Assembly (NCBI GenBank): GCA_934476675.1
Contig: CAKSOE010000033.1
Location: 1 to 36,683 of the forward strand
DNA from: an uncultured Clostridia bacterium
Lineage (GTDB): Bacteria > Bacillota > Clostridia > UBA1381
Direction: 5' to 3'
Length of the DNA stretch: 36,683 bases
Position numbers and translations under genes: made by a program. Of this stretch, positions 7,751 to 16,760 are shown in pieces; position 1 is the stretch's first letter; each line of letters starts with the position of its first letter. The notes below the pieces were generated by a model. That model ran no database searches. It had not been told where the DNA came from and was given only the letters and a program-made list of their open reading frames with translations.

Positions 7751-8890
7751 TTACTCTCCGTATTTCATCATCGGTTCAAGCATATCATGAAGAATACTGT
7801 AACCGTAATACAAATCGGGACACCATCTTCCGCCCAGCGCTTCAAGATTTTTCACCGTTCCTGCCCATGATATTGATTTTACGACATAATATCTGTCGTG
7901 CGCCTCGCCTATCGGCTTTAATCCGACATATGCGCCCATATGATTAAAATGCGCTCTTACTCCGTCATCAGGCGTGGCAAAAGTTTCATGATCCTCCGTT
8001 TTGTCACCTGTCGGATTCTTTATTTTTATTCCTGCCCAGTTATTCATTTCCGGCTTTACCGCACCCGTATAACGTCCGAATGCCGTTTCCTTTGCCGCCT
8101 GCGCATACAAAATTTCCGGTCGAAGTCCTGTGATTTCGCCATACTTCCAGTAAGTCGGAGCAATTTCGATGAATCTGTCGTCAGCTCCTCTGTCCTTTGC
8201 CCACCGCTGTGCGGCTTCATATGAAATCTGCGCTTCACCGATAAGCGGTGTATATGAGGTCTTGACTCCCAAATCCTCCCATGTAAGGTCTTTTTTAACA
8301 ACACGCTCTATCAGCGTACAAACCTCTGCACGTGTGAGCAGCGATTTGGGGAACAGCTTTCCGTCACTGCCTGCCATATATGCTCTTTCCACCGCAATCG
8401 TCATAAAAGTTTTATACTTTGCCGACACCTCATTCGCATCCGAAAAATTATAGTTTAAAACTCCGCTGTTAAATACGCTGTGTTCATTAAGTCCCGAAGC
8501 GCGTACCAATGTAGCGGCAAATTCCTCACGAGTCACTTTTTCGTCACCGTTAAAATAAGCGCCCTGTTCTGTCAGATATTTTCCGATAGCGCATACGTAT
8601 TTATATGACCAGTTATCGGCAGACACATCGGGAAATATTATCTGTTCGCTTGTATCGAGATTAAACGCCACCGTCAGAATTTTTGCCATCTGCGCGCGCG
8701 TAAGATTATCGCCCAGCATCAAATTTCCAGATGGGTCTCCCTCCAGAATATTATTTTCCATACAATATTCAACGCCCTTTTGCGCCCATGAATATTCCGT
8801 ACGCCAATCAGCCGCAAAAGCGCCGTGCATAACAGACAAAAGCGCCGTCAGGGTTATAAGTACCGCAATAATTTTCTTCTTCATCTGCAA
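7751..8890 (-). CDS. Secreted SLH-domain endo-beta-N-acetylglucosaminidase
   Basis: A wall-anchored peptidoglycan hydrolase. Signal peptide in residues about 1-26 (KKKIIAVLITLTALLSVMHG), three S-layer homology repeats (about 28-75, 88-135, 148-197) that bind secondary wall polymer, then a C-terminal glucosaminidase domain of the GH73/FlgJ-like lysozyme fold (ILYAQAAKETAFGRYTG holds the catalytic Glu; NNWAGIK follows). Start is uncertain: TTG at 8890 lies 7 bases from GGGAG, while ATG at 8884 lies 13 away; I keep the TTG. Promoter at 8928-8956. First gene of an apparent operon with ABC-F and dtd. Confidence 0.87.
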   Translation of the reverse strand: MQMKKKIIAVLITLTALLSVMHGAFAADWRTEYSWAQKGVEYCMENNILEGDPSGNLMLGDNLTRAQMAKILTVAFNLDTSEQIIFPDVSADNWSYKYVCAIGKYLTEQGAYFNGDEKVTREEFAATLVRASGLNEHSVFNSGVLNYNFSDANEVSAKYKTFMTIAVERAYMAGSDGKLFPKSLLTRAEVCTLIERVVKKDLTWEDLGVKTSYTPLIGEAQISYEAAQRWAKDRGADDRFIEIAPTYWKYGEITGLRPEILYAQAAKETAFGRYTGAVKPEMNNWAGIKIKNPTGDKTEDHETFATPDDGVRAHFNHMGAYVGLKPIGEAHDRYYVVKSISWAGTVKNLEALGGRWCPDLYYGYSILHDMLEPMMKYGE

Positions 8891-8927
8891 TCATTTTCTC
8901 CCTTCAAAAAAACAATAAACCTATATT

Positions 8928-8956
8928 ATTATACCGTGTTTTCGTTAATTTGTAAA
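8928..8956 (-). promoter_or_regulatory. Promoter of SLH-glucosaminidase operon
   Basis: Minus-strand TTTACA (8951-8956) and TATAAT (8928-8933), spacing 17. Confidence 0.78.
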
Positions 8957-8966
8957 GTATTTCATG

Positions 8967-9004
8967 CAAAAAAACACAGAAGCATTATCTGCCCCTGTGT
9001 TTTT
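8967..9004 (-). terminator. Terminator overlapping the yjdF stop codon
   Basis: On the minus strand AAAAACACAG (9004-8995) pairs with CTGTGTTTTT (8979-8970) and continues into a T run. The stop codon of yjdF lies in the loop. Confidence 0.8.
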
Positions 9005-9401
9005 CCTTTTTCTTCTGCTGCTTCAAATCAAAACGGCGCTGTTTTTCGGCATTGCGCATTTCGCGGCTTAACGCTTTCCGCTCCGTTTTGGACTGTTCGT
9101 GCTGCAATTTTAAAGCATTCTGAGATTTCGTCCCTATTCCTTTTCGGTAAAGCTCTTTATGAACTTCGCGCTGCATTCGTTTTGGATTCAATCTGATTTC
9201 CTTTACATCAGCTGTTACAGCCGGACTGAATTTTAAGCTTCGGTAGTTTTTCAGGATAAACTCATAAACCTCACCGTTGCGCGGTTCCGCACCGAACGTC
9301 ACCTTGCATACAGACAGTTTGTTATGGCATATTATCTCAAATATGCCCACCCAGAACGGATTCTCAAAAAATACCGTCAGCTTACCCGATATTCTGTCCA
9401 T
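8985..9401 (-). CDS. yjdF: YjdF-family protein (DUF2992)
   Basis: A 138-residue cytoplasmic protein: an N-terminal beta-rich domain (MDRISGKLTVFFENPFWVGI, typical of YjdF) and a very basic, Lys/Arg/Gln-rich C-terminal helix (about 85-138). The family is known from Bacillus and other Firmicutes as the gene controlled by the yjdF riboswitch, which responds to azaaromatic compounds; the protein's biochemical role is unclear, with a detoxification or toxicity-response role proposed. Start at ATG 9401, 7 bases from AAGGAGGG; an upstream GTG at 9431 would run through that site. Own promoter, structured leader and terminator make it monocistronic. Confidence 0.87.
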   Translation of the reverse strand: MDRISGKLTVFFENPFWVGIFEIICHNKLSVCKVTFGAEPRNGEVYEFILKNYRSLKFSPAVTADVKEIRLNPKRMQREVHKELYRKGIGTKSQNALKLQHEQSKTERKALSREMRNAEKQRRFDLKQQKKKEKHRGR

Positions 9402-9409
9402 GTATAAAG

Positions 9410-9528
9410 CCCTCCTTTTAAAAACACTCATGCAGAGAACGGACGACCAAGGAGGAGGGTTACTTATACCCCGAACGGGTACGGCCGGACTACCTACCGG
9501 CTCTGCACCGCAAAGCGGTGCGTTTGTG
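9410..9528 (-). promoter_or_regulatory. Probable yjdF riboswitch leader
   Basis: The leader between promoter and yjdF is strongly structured. Visible on the minus strand: a 7-bp hairpin GCACCGC-TTT-GCGGTGC (9522-9506), an enclosing helix GCAGAG/CTCTGC, inner helices CCGG.../CCGG and TACCC/GGGGTA, and a CCCTCCTCC stretch (9459-9451). The position directly before a yjdF gene is the diagnostic context of the yjdF riboswitch class. CCCTCCT is an exact 7-base complement of the AGGAGGG ribosome binding site (9416-9410), so ligand-controlled hiding of that site is plausible. I judged the class from context and folding, not by a covariance model. Confidence 0.75.
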
Positions 9529-9550
9529 TTTTTATCTCTGCTGTTATTCT

Positions 9551-9579
9551 ATTGTATCATATTTCCGTCAATTGTTCAA
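9551..9579 (-). promoter_or_regulatory. Promoter of yjdF
   Basis: Minus-strand TTGAAC (9574-9579) and TACAAT (9551-9556), spacing 17, located between the LRR gene's stop and the yjdF leader; the transcript would start near 9544. Confidence 0.68.
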
Positions 9580-9588
9580 TACATTGTT

Positions 9589-12500
9589 TTATTCTGCCGC
9601 TTCGGCAACCGGTCTTATCTTTTTCCAAAGCATTGCCTTATAGTTTACAGTACTTGGTTTGGGGGCGGAAAATATTCTTCCGTCATTTCCGTCCGTTTCG
9701 CCGATGGAACTGCTTATTTCCGTGAGTCTGCCGTTTTCGTCATATCCGCAGACATACATAGTAAAATCATCGTCATATTTTCCGTTTTTCGGCGTCAGAT
9801 TCATAAACACCGTGCCACCGCTTTCCGTTTCGGTGAGTGAGTATTTTTCGGCAAACTCTCCGCATAAAGCTATCGGTTTTGCCTGATTTGCCGCTTCATC
9901 AAAAACAAACCGTGCGATTATTGTTTTGTTCTCGCGTGCCGTAAATGAATACATCATATTATTTGACAGCAATTCACCGTCCGAATACCAACCGTCAAAA
10001 CGGAAGCTGTCATCGGGAATCGCCGTCAGCACCACACCGTCTCCTTTAACATATGAGCCTGTTCCGATTACCATACCGTTACCCCGGCATTTTCCGCTTA
10101 TATATACATCTGCCGCCGTTTCTGCCGATATGTACTCATCAGCGGAATATTTTCCCGCAGCAGCGGATATTTCCACACTGCTGTTTCCCGAAAAGCTCTC
10201 TGACAGTGCGGTACACGTAAATGTTTCTTCCGCCGTCATGGGTATATCATAGAAATTTATACGGCTAACCGGAACATTACCGTCATTTTGTTCCGCCATA
10301 TAGCTGAGAGTTCCATCCTTTTCCGCAACTATTTTTATATCATATCCGTCCACGCTCGGCAGATAAACTTTCTTTACGTCACCCGTTTTTTCGAGCATAA
10401 TATCATCATTATACGCAATATCGGTTCCCGAAATATGCCCTGCTTCATTTCCGTTCTTGTCATAGACATATACGCTGACCGGACATTTTATGGTGTCGGT
10501 GCGCTTATATGAATTAACCTCAGAAATTGATTTTCCGTCATGATAAGCCATCAGCGCATTTTCAAGCTTGTTTTTTTGTTCTTTGATTTTGGCATAAAGC
10601 TTATTTACCGCTCTGTCCGTTATGGTTTTATCCGAAAAATCTATTTTCAAAAGTTTGGTATAGGCATCCTGCGCATATTTAAGCTTCTTCTTATCGGCAT
10701 ATTCGGAAGAATTGAACACCTTTTTAACCGCTCTGTATGCGTTATAGCAATCCATAACCGTTGAATAAACATCTCCGGCGCCCTTTATTTTTATTTTGGC
10801 GGTATATTTTTTCAGGGTTTTCTTCATAGCATATTTGCCCCAGCCGTCAATTGATTTTCCCGATACCGCATTGACCACCTCGCTCATTGCCGCCTCCATG
10901 GCATTCGCGTCAAGCTGCTTCATCTGCGTAAGATACACCGACACCGCTTTGGCAAGCTGATCCTGCGTTGAACACACAGCAATCGTATCAACCGTTCTGT
11001 CGCCCTTTTTGCATACTATTTCTCCGAAATTAACCGATTCATTCTTTCCAAGATTTGCAAAGTTCACCGACATTATATCCGATGTAATTTTATACGGCCC
11101 ATATTCTCCTGTCTGTTTATATGAATTTATTCCGTTCATTATTTCGCGGACTATTTTTGTGTTTGCGGTTATAATATCGCCGCTCATATCTATTTCGCCC
11201 AGATCAATTGTTCCGCACATAGATTTAAGTGCATCATACATTGCTTCATAGGCATAAATCCTGTCTCCCCCCGGCATACTTCCGAATGTGAGGAGTTTAC
11301 TTGCCGATTTGCTGTCCTCCTCCATAAGCTTTAATGCACCGTTGTATCTTGCGCTTTCCTCCTGTTCCTTTGCGTCATCGGTTTTGCTGAGTTTCTCGCT
11401 TACGCCCTGCATATATGTTTCACAGCTGTTTATAAAATCCCTCACAGCCTGCGTTACGTCATCCCAGCTTGTTTTTTCATCTCTGTTATACTGCGTTTTT
11501 TCTTTGCTGCTTTTTGAGGTTTCTTCCATCTTATATATATTCTTATAGGTATCAAAAGTAAAATGTACATTCTTGCCTTTCAGACCTGAAATGTCACTTA
11601 TCCATGTGTCAGGTTCCGGTGCAAGATAGAATAGCGCTATATTTCCCCTGTTTGACAGCTCCATGCTTGAAATACTTTCATCGACAGATAAAAGCTTAAT
11701 GTCACTGCCGTCATATTCTCCTATATCTGCCAGCCCTATTACATATCCGCTGTAAATACAGAATGTTACATCATTTCCGATGTGCTCATTTGCGTCATTT
11801 ACTCCGCGGTACAGCCTGTATTCACATCCGTCAATTGTTATTGTATCACCATCAGCCGCTTCAACCGTTCCCCTGTGATAATTTATACTGTCTGCTTTAT
11901 ATATCACTGCCGGAGAAAGATTATAATCAACATCTGCCCAAACGAGTTTACCGTTCCATGAATCTTCCCAATCCCTTGCGTCAACGTGATTCAAATAAGA
12001 AATATCCGACTCGTCACAGTATGTGTAATTCCCCTCTATCAAATCGTCAAAACGCATCACCGACAATGTTCTGTTTGCCGGAACCTTGTATTTTGACATA
12101 TCCGGACAATTATAATGCGCAGTATACCACTGTTCTGGGTACATTGATTTCCATTCCTCTTCACTGCCCTCAAAATACACCTCTATATAGTAAAAACTAC
12201 TGTCTATCTCCTTTACCGTATTGGGGATATATATACTGCGCAGATAATTGCTCTTATCCGGCATCCGTCCGCTGATTTTTTTCACACCGTCAGGAACTAT
12301 ATAGGTAACGCGTTTGTTTCCCCTCGGATACTGCACCAGTTCTGTTTTATCCTTACTGTATATAACACCGTCATCTCCCGCGCATATGTATGGATTTTCC
12401 GGAGAAACCTCAAAAAATTCCATATTGTCATAAAATGCCTCCATATGAAATGTCCGAACATTATTTCCTAAATATATACTTTTCAGTTCAGGGCATATCC

Positions 12501-13647
12501 CAAATACATATCTTCCTATATCGCTTATAGAATTTCCAATTACCGCATGTTTCAGATTGTCCATTCTCGCAAAAGCAGCCGCTTCTATATTTTCAACCGT
12601 ATCGGGAACATTTGCCGTTTCAAGTCTGCTGCAAAAAAACGAATGATGCCCGATTGTCTTAACGGATGCCGGTATTTCAAATTCAGATTCCGTCTTTCCG
12701 GCAGGATATGTTATCAGTCTTGTTTTATCTTTATTGTATAAAACTCCGTTTTCGTCCGAAGAATAATACTTATTGCCGCCGTCAACCGCAATACTTTGAA
12801 GATTTTTCATATACTCAAATGAATCACAAAGATATATAAGTCCCTCCGGAAAATCCAGTTTTTCAACGTTGGTGTTCATGAGTGCAATTGTGTGCATTGT
12901 CTTTATACTGTCGGGAAGCCTAATTCCGGTTAACCCACTCTGCCCCTCAAAAGTTCTGTTTGCTACGCACTTTGTTCCCTCTTTCAGCTCAATCGTTGTG
13001 TTGTCGGGAATTGTGCCCTTGTACCCATACGCTGTATTTCCGACATAAACCACACCATCTTCATGGTTTTTGTAAAGATTTATGTACCAATCTGTATAGT
13101 CAAATGCACTTTCACCTATATATTCAATACTATCGGGAATACTTATGTCTGATAGCTTGCCTGACGCGTCCAGTGCATATGATGATATTGCTCTTGTTCC
13201 GTCTTTTATATCCAAAGACACCGCAGAATGTGTACTGTCCTTATAGGAATACAGTATTTTTCCGATATAGATCGCCCCGTCCGGTTGATTTTTATACCAT
13301 TCTGTTTTTTCAAATATTCTGCCCGGTATATCTATAACGCTGTCGGCAGCAATTATTTCTTCAATCTCATTATTATTCCAAAAAGCCTCTGCTATGTTAA
13401 GAACTCCGTCACCTATCACAAGCTTTTTTATATTCGTCATATTCTCCCATGGCGCTTCTTCGCACCCCCAGTTATAAGGATACATCTCGCCTGTACCGCT
13501 TATTGTCAAAGTATCACCTTCAACCGTCCATGTAAGATTGTATCCGCATTTACCGCTCGTTTTGTTTTCTGCCGCTGCCGGAATTGTAAAAATTATTCCC
13601 GAAAGCACGCATACCGACAGCAGTATACTTATAATTCTCTTTTTCAT
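9589..13647 (-). CDS. Large secreted leucine-rich-repeat (BspA-like) protein
   Basis: A 1352-residue exported protein. Signal peptide in residues 1-26 (ending IPAAAE). Residues about 33-75 form the beta cap common before BspA-type repeats (LTWTVEGDTLTISGTGEM), then irregular LRR_5 units to about 500 (recurring patterns such as LSDISIPDSIEYIGESAFD). A long helical, Lys-rich region spans about 700-1010; about 1180-1240 resembles an InlB-like bacterial repeat (DDSFRFDGWYSDGELL); the last about 80 residues form a beta domain ending in KAMLWKKIRPV. No SLH, LPXTG or transmembrane anchor is seen. BspA-like proteins often mediate adhesion; the role here is unknown. A terminator lies just upstream, so its promoter is not obvious. 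Confidence 0.85.
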   Translation of the reverse strand: MKKRIISILLSVCVLSGIIFTIPAAAENKTSGKCGYNLTWTVEGDTLTISGTGEMYPYNWGCEEAPWENMTNIKKLVIGDGVLNIAEAFWNNNEIEEIIAADSVIDIPGRIFEKTEWYKNQPDGAIYIGKILYSYKDSTHSAVSLDIKDGTRAISSYALDASGKLSDISIPDSIEYIGESAFDYTDWYINLYKNHEDGVVYVGNTAYGYKGTIPDNTTIELKEGTKCVANRTFEGQSGLTGIRLPDSIKTMHTIALMNTNVEKLDFPEGLIYLCDSFEYMKNLQSIAVDGGNKYYSSDENGVLYNKDKTRLITYPAGKTESEFEIPASVKTIGHHSFFCSRLETANVPDTVENIEAAAFARMDNLKHAVIGNSISDIGRYVFGICPELKSIYLGNNVRTFHMEAFYDNMEFFEVSPENPYICAGDDGVIYSKDKTELVQYPRGNKRVTYIVPDGVKKISGRMPDKSNYLRSIYIPNTVKEIDSSFYYIEVYFEGSEEEWKSMYPEQWYTAHYNCPDMSKYKVPANRTLSVMRFDDLIEGNYTYCDESDISYLNHVDARDWEDSWNGKLVWADVDYNLSPAVIYKADSINYHRGTVEAADGDTITIDGCEYRLYRGVNDANEHIGNDVTFCIYSGYVIGLADIGEYDGSDIKLLSVDESISSMELSNRGNIALFYLAPEPDTWISDISGLKGKNVHFTFDTYKNIYKMEETSKSSKEKTQYNRDEKTSWDDVTQAVRDFINSCETYMQGVSEKLSKTDDAKEQEESARYNGALKLMEEDSKSASKLLTFGSMPGGDRIYAYEAMYDALKSMCGTIDLGEIDMSGDIITANTKIVREIMNGINSYKQTGEYGPYKITSDIMSVNFANLGKNESVNFGEIVCKKGDRTVDTIAVCSTQDQLAKAVSVYLTQMKQLDANAMEAAMSEVVNAVSGKSIDGWGKYAMKKTLKKYTAKIKIKGAGDVYSTVMDCYNAYRAVKKVFNSSEYADKKKLKYAQDAYTKLLKIDFSDKTITDRAVNKLYAKIKEQKNKLENALMAYHDGKSISEVNSYKRTDTIKCPVSVYVYDKNGNEAGHISGTDIAYNDDIMLEKTGDVKKVYLPSVDGYDIKIVAEKDGTLSYMAEQNDGNVPVSRINFYDIPMTAEETFTCTALSESFSGNSSVEISAAAGKYSADEYISAETAADVYISGKCRGNGMVIGTGSYVKGDGVVLTAIPDDSFRFDGWYSDGELLSNNMMYSFTARENKTIIARFVFDEAANQAKPIALCGEFAEKYSLTETESGGTVFMNLTPKNGKYDDDFTMYVCGYDENGRLTEISSSIGETDGNDGRIFSAPKPSTVNYKAMLWKKIRPVAEAAE

Positions 13648-13664
13648 TTGTTCATCCCTTTCTT

Positions 13665-13712
13665 CATAAAAAAACGGGAGCGTTCAAAGCACTTACCGTG
13701 ATGTACGCTCCC
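13665..13712 (-). terminator. Terminator of the nfnAB operon
   Basis: Minus-strand GGGAGCGT (13712-13705) pairs with ACGCTCCC (13683-13676) and is followed by GTTTTTTTATG. It lies 12 bases after the nfnB stop and just before the LRR gene. Confidence 0.85.
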
Positions 13713-13723
13713 TCAGCTCAATA

Positions 13724-15109
13724 TCAGTTTAATTCTTTGTCTATCGCTTCCGCCGCAGCTTTTCCTGCGCCCATAGCAAGAATAACCGTAGCAGCGCCCG
13801 TAACAACGTCACCGCCGGCATAAACATGAGCCTTTGATGTTTTTCCCGTTTCGTCCGCAACAATACAGCCGCGCTTGTTTGTTTCAAGTCCCTCGGTTGT
13901 TTTTCTGATAAGCGGATTCGGAGTCTGTCCGATTGCAACAACAACAGTGTCCACATCAAGCACTTCTTCACTGCCCTTGATTTCCACAGGTCTGCGTCTG
14001 CCGCTTTCGTCCGGCTCGCCCAACTCCATCTTGATAACCTCCATGCCTGTTACCCAGCCGTCCTCGTTTCCGAGAATTTTTGTCGGGTTTTGCAGAAGCT
14101 TAAATTCAATGCCCTCTTCCTCAGCATGGAACACTTCCTCCGCTCTTGCCGGAAGTTCTTCTCTTCCGCGTCTGTAAACAATGTACACGTGCTCCGCACC
14201 CAGACGCATCGCGCATCTTGCCGCGTCCATTGCAACATTTCCGCCGCCGAGAACCGCAACCTTTTTGCCCACGTAAACAGGCGTGTCATATTCGGGGAAC
14301 TTATAGCCCTTCATCAGATTAATTCTCGTCAGAAATTCATTTGCGCTGTAAACGCCGTTAAGGCTTTCACCCTCAATTCCCATAAATCTCGGCAGACCTG
14401 CGCCCGAACCGATATATACAGCGTCATAGCCCATTTCGTTAAACAGCTCGTCAACGGTAAGCGTTTTGCCTATCACGACATTTGTCTGAATATCAACGCC
14501 CATCGCTTTTAAGTTTGCAATTTCCTTTTGAACGATGTCCTTTGGAAGTCTAAATTCCGGTATTCCGTACATCAGAACGCCGCCTGCCGTATGAAACGCT
14601 TCGTAAACAGTCACCTTATAACCTCGTTTTGCCAAATCGCCCGCAACGGTAAGTCCCGACGGCCCCGAGCCTACAACAGCGGCCTTTTTTCCGTTCGGTT
14701 CGGGAATTTCAATCTTATCTTCAACATTTTTCATATGGTAGTCGGCAACAAACCTTTCCAGTCTGCCGATACCTACGCTTTCGCCCTTTATACCTCTTAC
14801 GCACTTTGATTCGCACTGCTTTTCCTGCGGACAAACTCTGCCGCAAACAGCCGGAAGTGCATTTGTTTCCTTTATTTTCTGATAAGCCTCCTCAAATTTG
14901 CCTTCCGCAACAAGTGCGACAAATTCGGGAATTTTTACACTTACGGGACAGCCCTGCATACACGGTCTGTGCTTGCAGTTAAGGCATCTTTTAGCTTCAT
15001 CGATTGCCGTTTCCTCCGAATATCCCGTAGTTACCTCCAAAAAATTTTTATTTCTTACGTTCGGACACTGCTCCGGCATCGGATTTTTGTCCATTCTCAT
15101 ATTAGGCAT
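13724..15109 (-). CDS. nfnB: NfnB-like / glutamate synthase small-subunit-like flavoprotein
   Basis: A 461-residue FAD- and NAD(P)-binding protein of the GltA/GltD family. The N-terminus carries eight clustered Cys for two 4Fe-4S centres (CLNCKHRPCMQGC and CGRVCPQEKQCESKC); GSGPSGL near 150 and GGGNVAM near 290 are the two dinucleotide folds. No large glutamate synthase subunit is nearby; the gene instead follows an FNR-like partner, the arrangement of electron-bifurcating NADH-dependent ferredoxin:NADP+ oxidoreductase (NfnAB) in anaerobes, so I prefer nfnB over gltD/gltA. ATG 15109 has GGAG 6 bases upstream; ATG 15121 does not. A hairpin leader (15113-15144) precedes it. Confidence 0.85.
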   Translation of the reverse strand: MPNMRMDKNPMPEQCPNVRNKNFLEVTTGYSEETAIDEAKRCLNCKHRPCMQGCPVSVKIPEFVALVAEGKFEEAYQKIKETNALPAVCGRVCPQEKQCESKCVRGIKGESVGIGRLERFVADYHMKNVEDKIEIPEPNGKKAAVVGSGPSGLTVAGDLAKRGYKVTVYEAFHTAGGVLMYGIPEFRLPKDIVQKEIANLKAMGVDIQTNVVIGKTLTVDELFNEMGYDAVYIGSGAGLPRFMGIEGESLNGVYSANEFLTRINLMKGYKFPEYDTPVYVGKKVAVLGGGNVAMDAARCAMRLGAEHVYIVYRRGREELPARAEEVFHAEEEGIEFKLLQNPTKILGNEDGWVTGMEVIKMELGEPDESGRRRPVEIKGSEEVLDVDTVVVAIGQTPNPLIRKTTEGLETNKRGCIVADETGKTSKAHVYAGGDVVTGAATVILAMGAGKAAAEAIDKELN

Positions 15110-15112
15110 AGT

Positions 15113-15144
15113 AATCTCCATTCCGCCGTACTATACGGCACAAA
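15113..15144 (-). repeat. Leader hairpin repeat, copy 1 (before nfnB)
   Basis: Minus strand reads TTTGTGCCGTA-TAG-TACGGC (hairpin at 15139-15125) followed by GGAATGGAGATT and the start codon. An almost identical block occurs before ddh at 21868-21900. Confidence 0.6.
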
Positions 15145-15152
15145 TTTTCATA

Positions 15153-16004
15153 TTATTCCGCACGGTTTGTTCTGCCGATTCTGCAATATCCTTCTTCGCA
15201 TGAACGGTTTTCGTAATCCTTAAACATTCTGCCGCGCTTCATTGCACTGTCCCAGTCGATTTTATGACCGTCAAAGTCCGGCCCGTCAACACAGGCGAAT
15301 TTCGTTTCTCCGCCCACGATTACACGGCATCCGCCGCACATTCCCGTACCGTCAATCATCACCGGATTCATGCTGACCGTTGTCGGAATATCGTACTTTT
15401 CCGTCAGCTTACAGACAAACTTCATCATTACAAGCGGTCCTATCGCAATTACCTCGTCAAACTTTTCGCCTGCAAGAATTTCCTTTTCAAGCATATCTGT
15501 AACAAAGCCCTGATTTCCGTTTGAACCGTCATCTGTTGCAACAACAAGCTTTGTTGCAACGGCTTTGAGCTCATCTTCAAGAATAACCAGATCCTTGTTT
15601 CTGAATCCCGTTATAACCGTTACATCCGCACCGAGGCTGTGCAGCTTTTTCGCCTGCGGATATGCAATCGCGGTTCCGAGTCCGCCGCCTATTACGGCTA
15701 CCTTCTTCTTTCCTTCAAGCTGTGTAGGCATTCCCAAAGGCCCTGCAAAATCAAGCAGATACTCGCCCTGCTCTATTTCCGCCAGATCTCTTGTGGTCTT
15801 TCCGACAATCTGAACTATAATCGTAACAGTTCCCTTTTCTCTGTCAAAATCGGCTATCGTAAAAGGAACCCTTTCGCCGTGTTCATCAATTCTCAGAATT
15901 ATGAACTGTCCCGGCTCTGCCTTTGCGGCAATCAGCGGCGCTTCAACCTCCATCAGAAATATCTGCGGATTAAGCGTCTTTTTTGTAATAATTTTATAAG
16001 CCAT
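15153..16004 (-). CDS. nfnA: NfnA-like ferredoxin-NADP+ reductase subunit
   Basis: A 283-residue FAD/NAD and 2Fe-2S protein of the dihydroorotate dehydrogenase electron-transfer/sulfide dehydrogenase subunit family. The N-terminal FAD barrel shows PGQFIILRI and RVPFTIADFD; the nucleotide fold has GGGLGTAIAYPQAKKL near 110; the C-terminal Cys set GTGMCGGCRVIVGG plus a later FACVDGPDFD would bind the 2Fe-2S cluster. With nfnB it should couple NADH, ferredoxin and NADPH in energy metabolism. ATG 16004 sits 8 bases from GAGGTGG and is preferred over GTG 16016. It is the first gene of the operon, with a promoter at 16088-16116. Confidence 0.86.
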   Translation of the reverse strand: MAYKIITKKTLNPQIFLMEVEAPLIAAKAEPGQFIILRIDEHGERVPFTIADFDREKGTVTIIVQIVGKTTRDLAEIEQGEYLLDFAGPLGMPTQLEGKKKVAVIGGGLGTAIAYPQAKKLHSLGADVTVITGFRNKDLVILEDELKAVATKLVVATDDGSNGNQGFVTDMLEKEILAGEKFDEVIAIGPLVMMKFVCKLTEKYDIPTTVSMNPVMIDGTGMCGGCRVIVGGETKFACVDGPDFDGHKIDWDSAMKRGRMFKDYENRSCEEGYCRIGRTNRAE

Positions 16005-16087
16005 TGTATCAGCCACCTCATATATTTTTTGTCAACGCACAAGTTTTTGCGCGTCTGTCGCATCTGTCATTTTAACGCTTGAATGAT

Positions 16088-16116
16088 ATTTTATCACATT
16101 TATGCTTAATTTTCAA
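16088..16116 (-). promoter_or_regulatory. Promoter of nfnAB
   Basis: Minus-strand TTGAAA (16111-16116) and TAAAAT (16088-16093), spacing 17, about 85 bases before nfnA. The rest of the 16005-16296 gap is A+T-rich with no gene; a poor TTGCCA/TACAAG pair near 16240-16269 is the only candidate promoter for the plus-strand gene. Confidence 0.7.
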
Positions 16117-16296
16117 TATCCAGCGCCAATTTTTTTAAAATTAAAAAGTAAAATTTTATTATTTATTTTTCGATATTTTTGCACATTCCCCATAATATTG
16201 CCGCTATGTGTGTAAATATTTATTGAAAAATGAATTTATTTTGCCAAAACAGACCACAATAGATACAAGCGAAAAAATAACAGGAAAGGAAATATA

Positions 16297-16760
16297 ATGC
16301 GAGTATCGCTTTTTTGCGTTATAACAGATATGATTTGGGATTTATATTCAGTGCAGCTGCCGGAGCAGCAATGAGCATACAAGGCGTGATGAATACCAGG
16401 CTGGGAGAAAAAGCAGGGATTTATGAAGCAAATGCATTTGTACAGGGAACTGCATTCATTCTTTCTGTTTTACTTATGCTTACAATAGGAAAGGGCAGCA
16501 TAAAAAATATTGCAAGTGCAAATAAGCTGTATCTCTTGGGCGGATTATTGGGAATTTTAATAACGGTTTTTGTCATGCTTGGAATGGGAAAGCTGACTCC
16601 TGCGATTGCTGTTTCCACAATACTCATCGCACAGCTTTTCACAGCCGCTCTTATAGACGCCTTCGGATTTATGGGAACAGAGAAAATTGCATTCGGCTGG
16701 AACAAATACTGCGGACTTATTCTTATGCTTGCAGGAGTACTGCTGTTCAAATATAAATAA
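16297..16760 (+). CDS. DMT_YdcZ-type small membrane protein, start disturbed by a T-run frame break
   Basis: A hydrophobic protein of about 148 residues with four to five predicted membrane segments, resembling the DMT_YdcZ (DUF606) family of short transporters (MSIQGVMNTRLGEKAG near the N-terminus is the conserved region). Function in the family is poorly known. The only well-placed start, ATG 16297 behind AGGAAAGGA, is in a different frame from the body; the body's frame has only a TTG at 16314 without a binding site. One extra T in the T6 run at 16310-16315 would fuse the two. So this is an internal TTG start, a sequence error, a slippage site, or a fresh frameshift. A strong terminator follows. 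Confidence 0.7.

Noticed and set aside
9277..9840. 187-residue plus-strand ORF across the yjdF leader
   Set aside because: Antisense to yjdF, its riboswitch leader and the end of the LRR gene.
11763..12275. 170-residue plus-strand ORF opposite the LRR gene
   Set aside because: Shadow of the coding strand: no ribosome binding site, low-complexity composition and no domain.
13724..16004. Glutamate synthase (GltAB/GltD) operon
   Set aside because: There is no large subunit; the FNR-like partner upstream fits NfnAB better.
16040..16075. 12-residue leader peptide before nfnA
   Set aside because: A short ATG frame exists on the minus strand but has no ribosome binding site and no regulatory codons.
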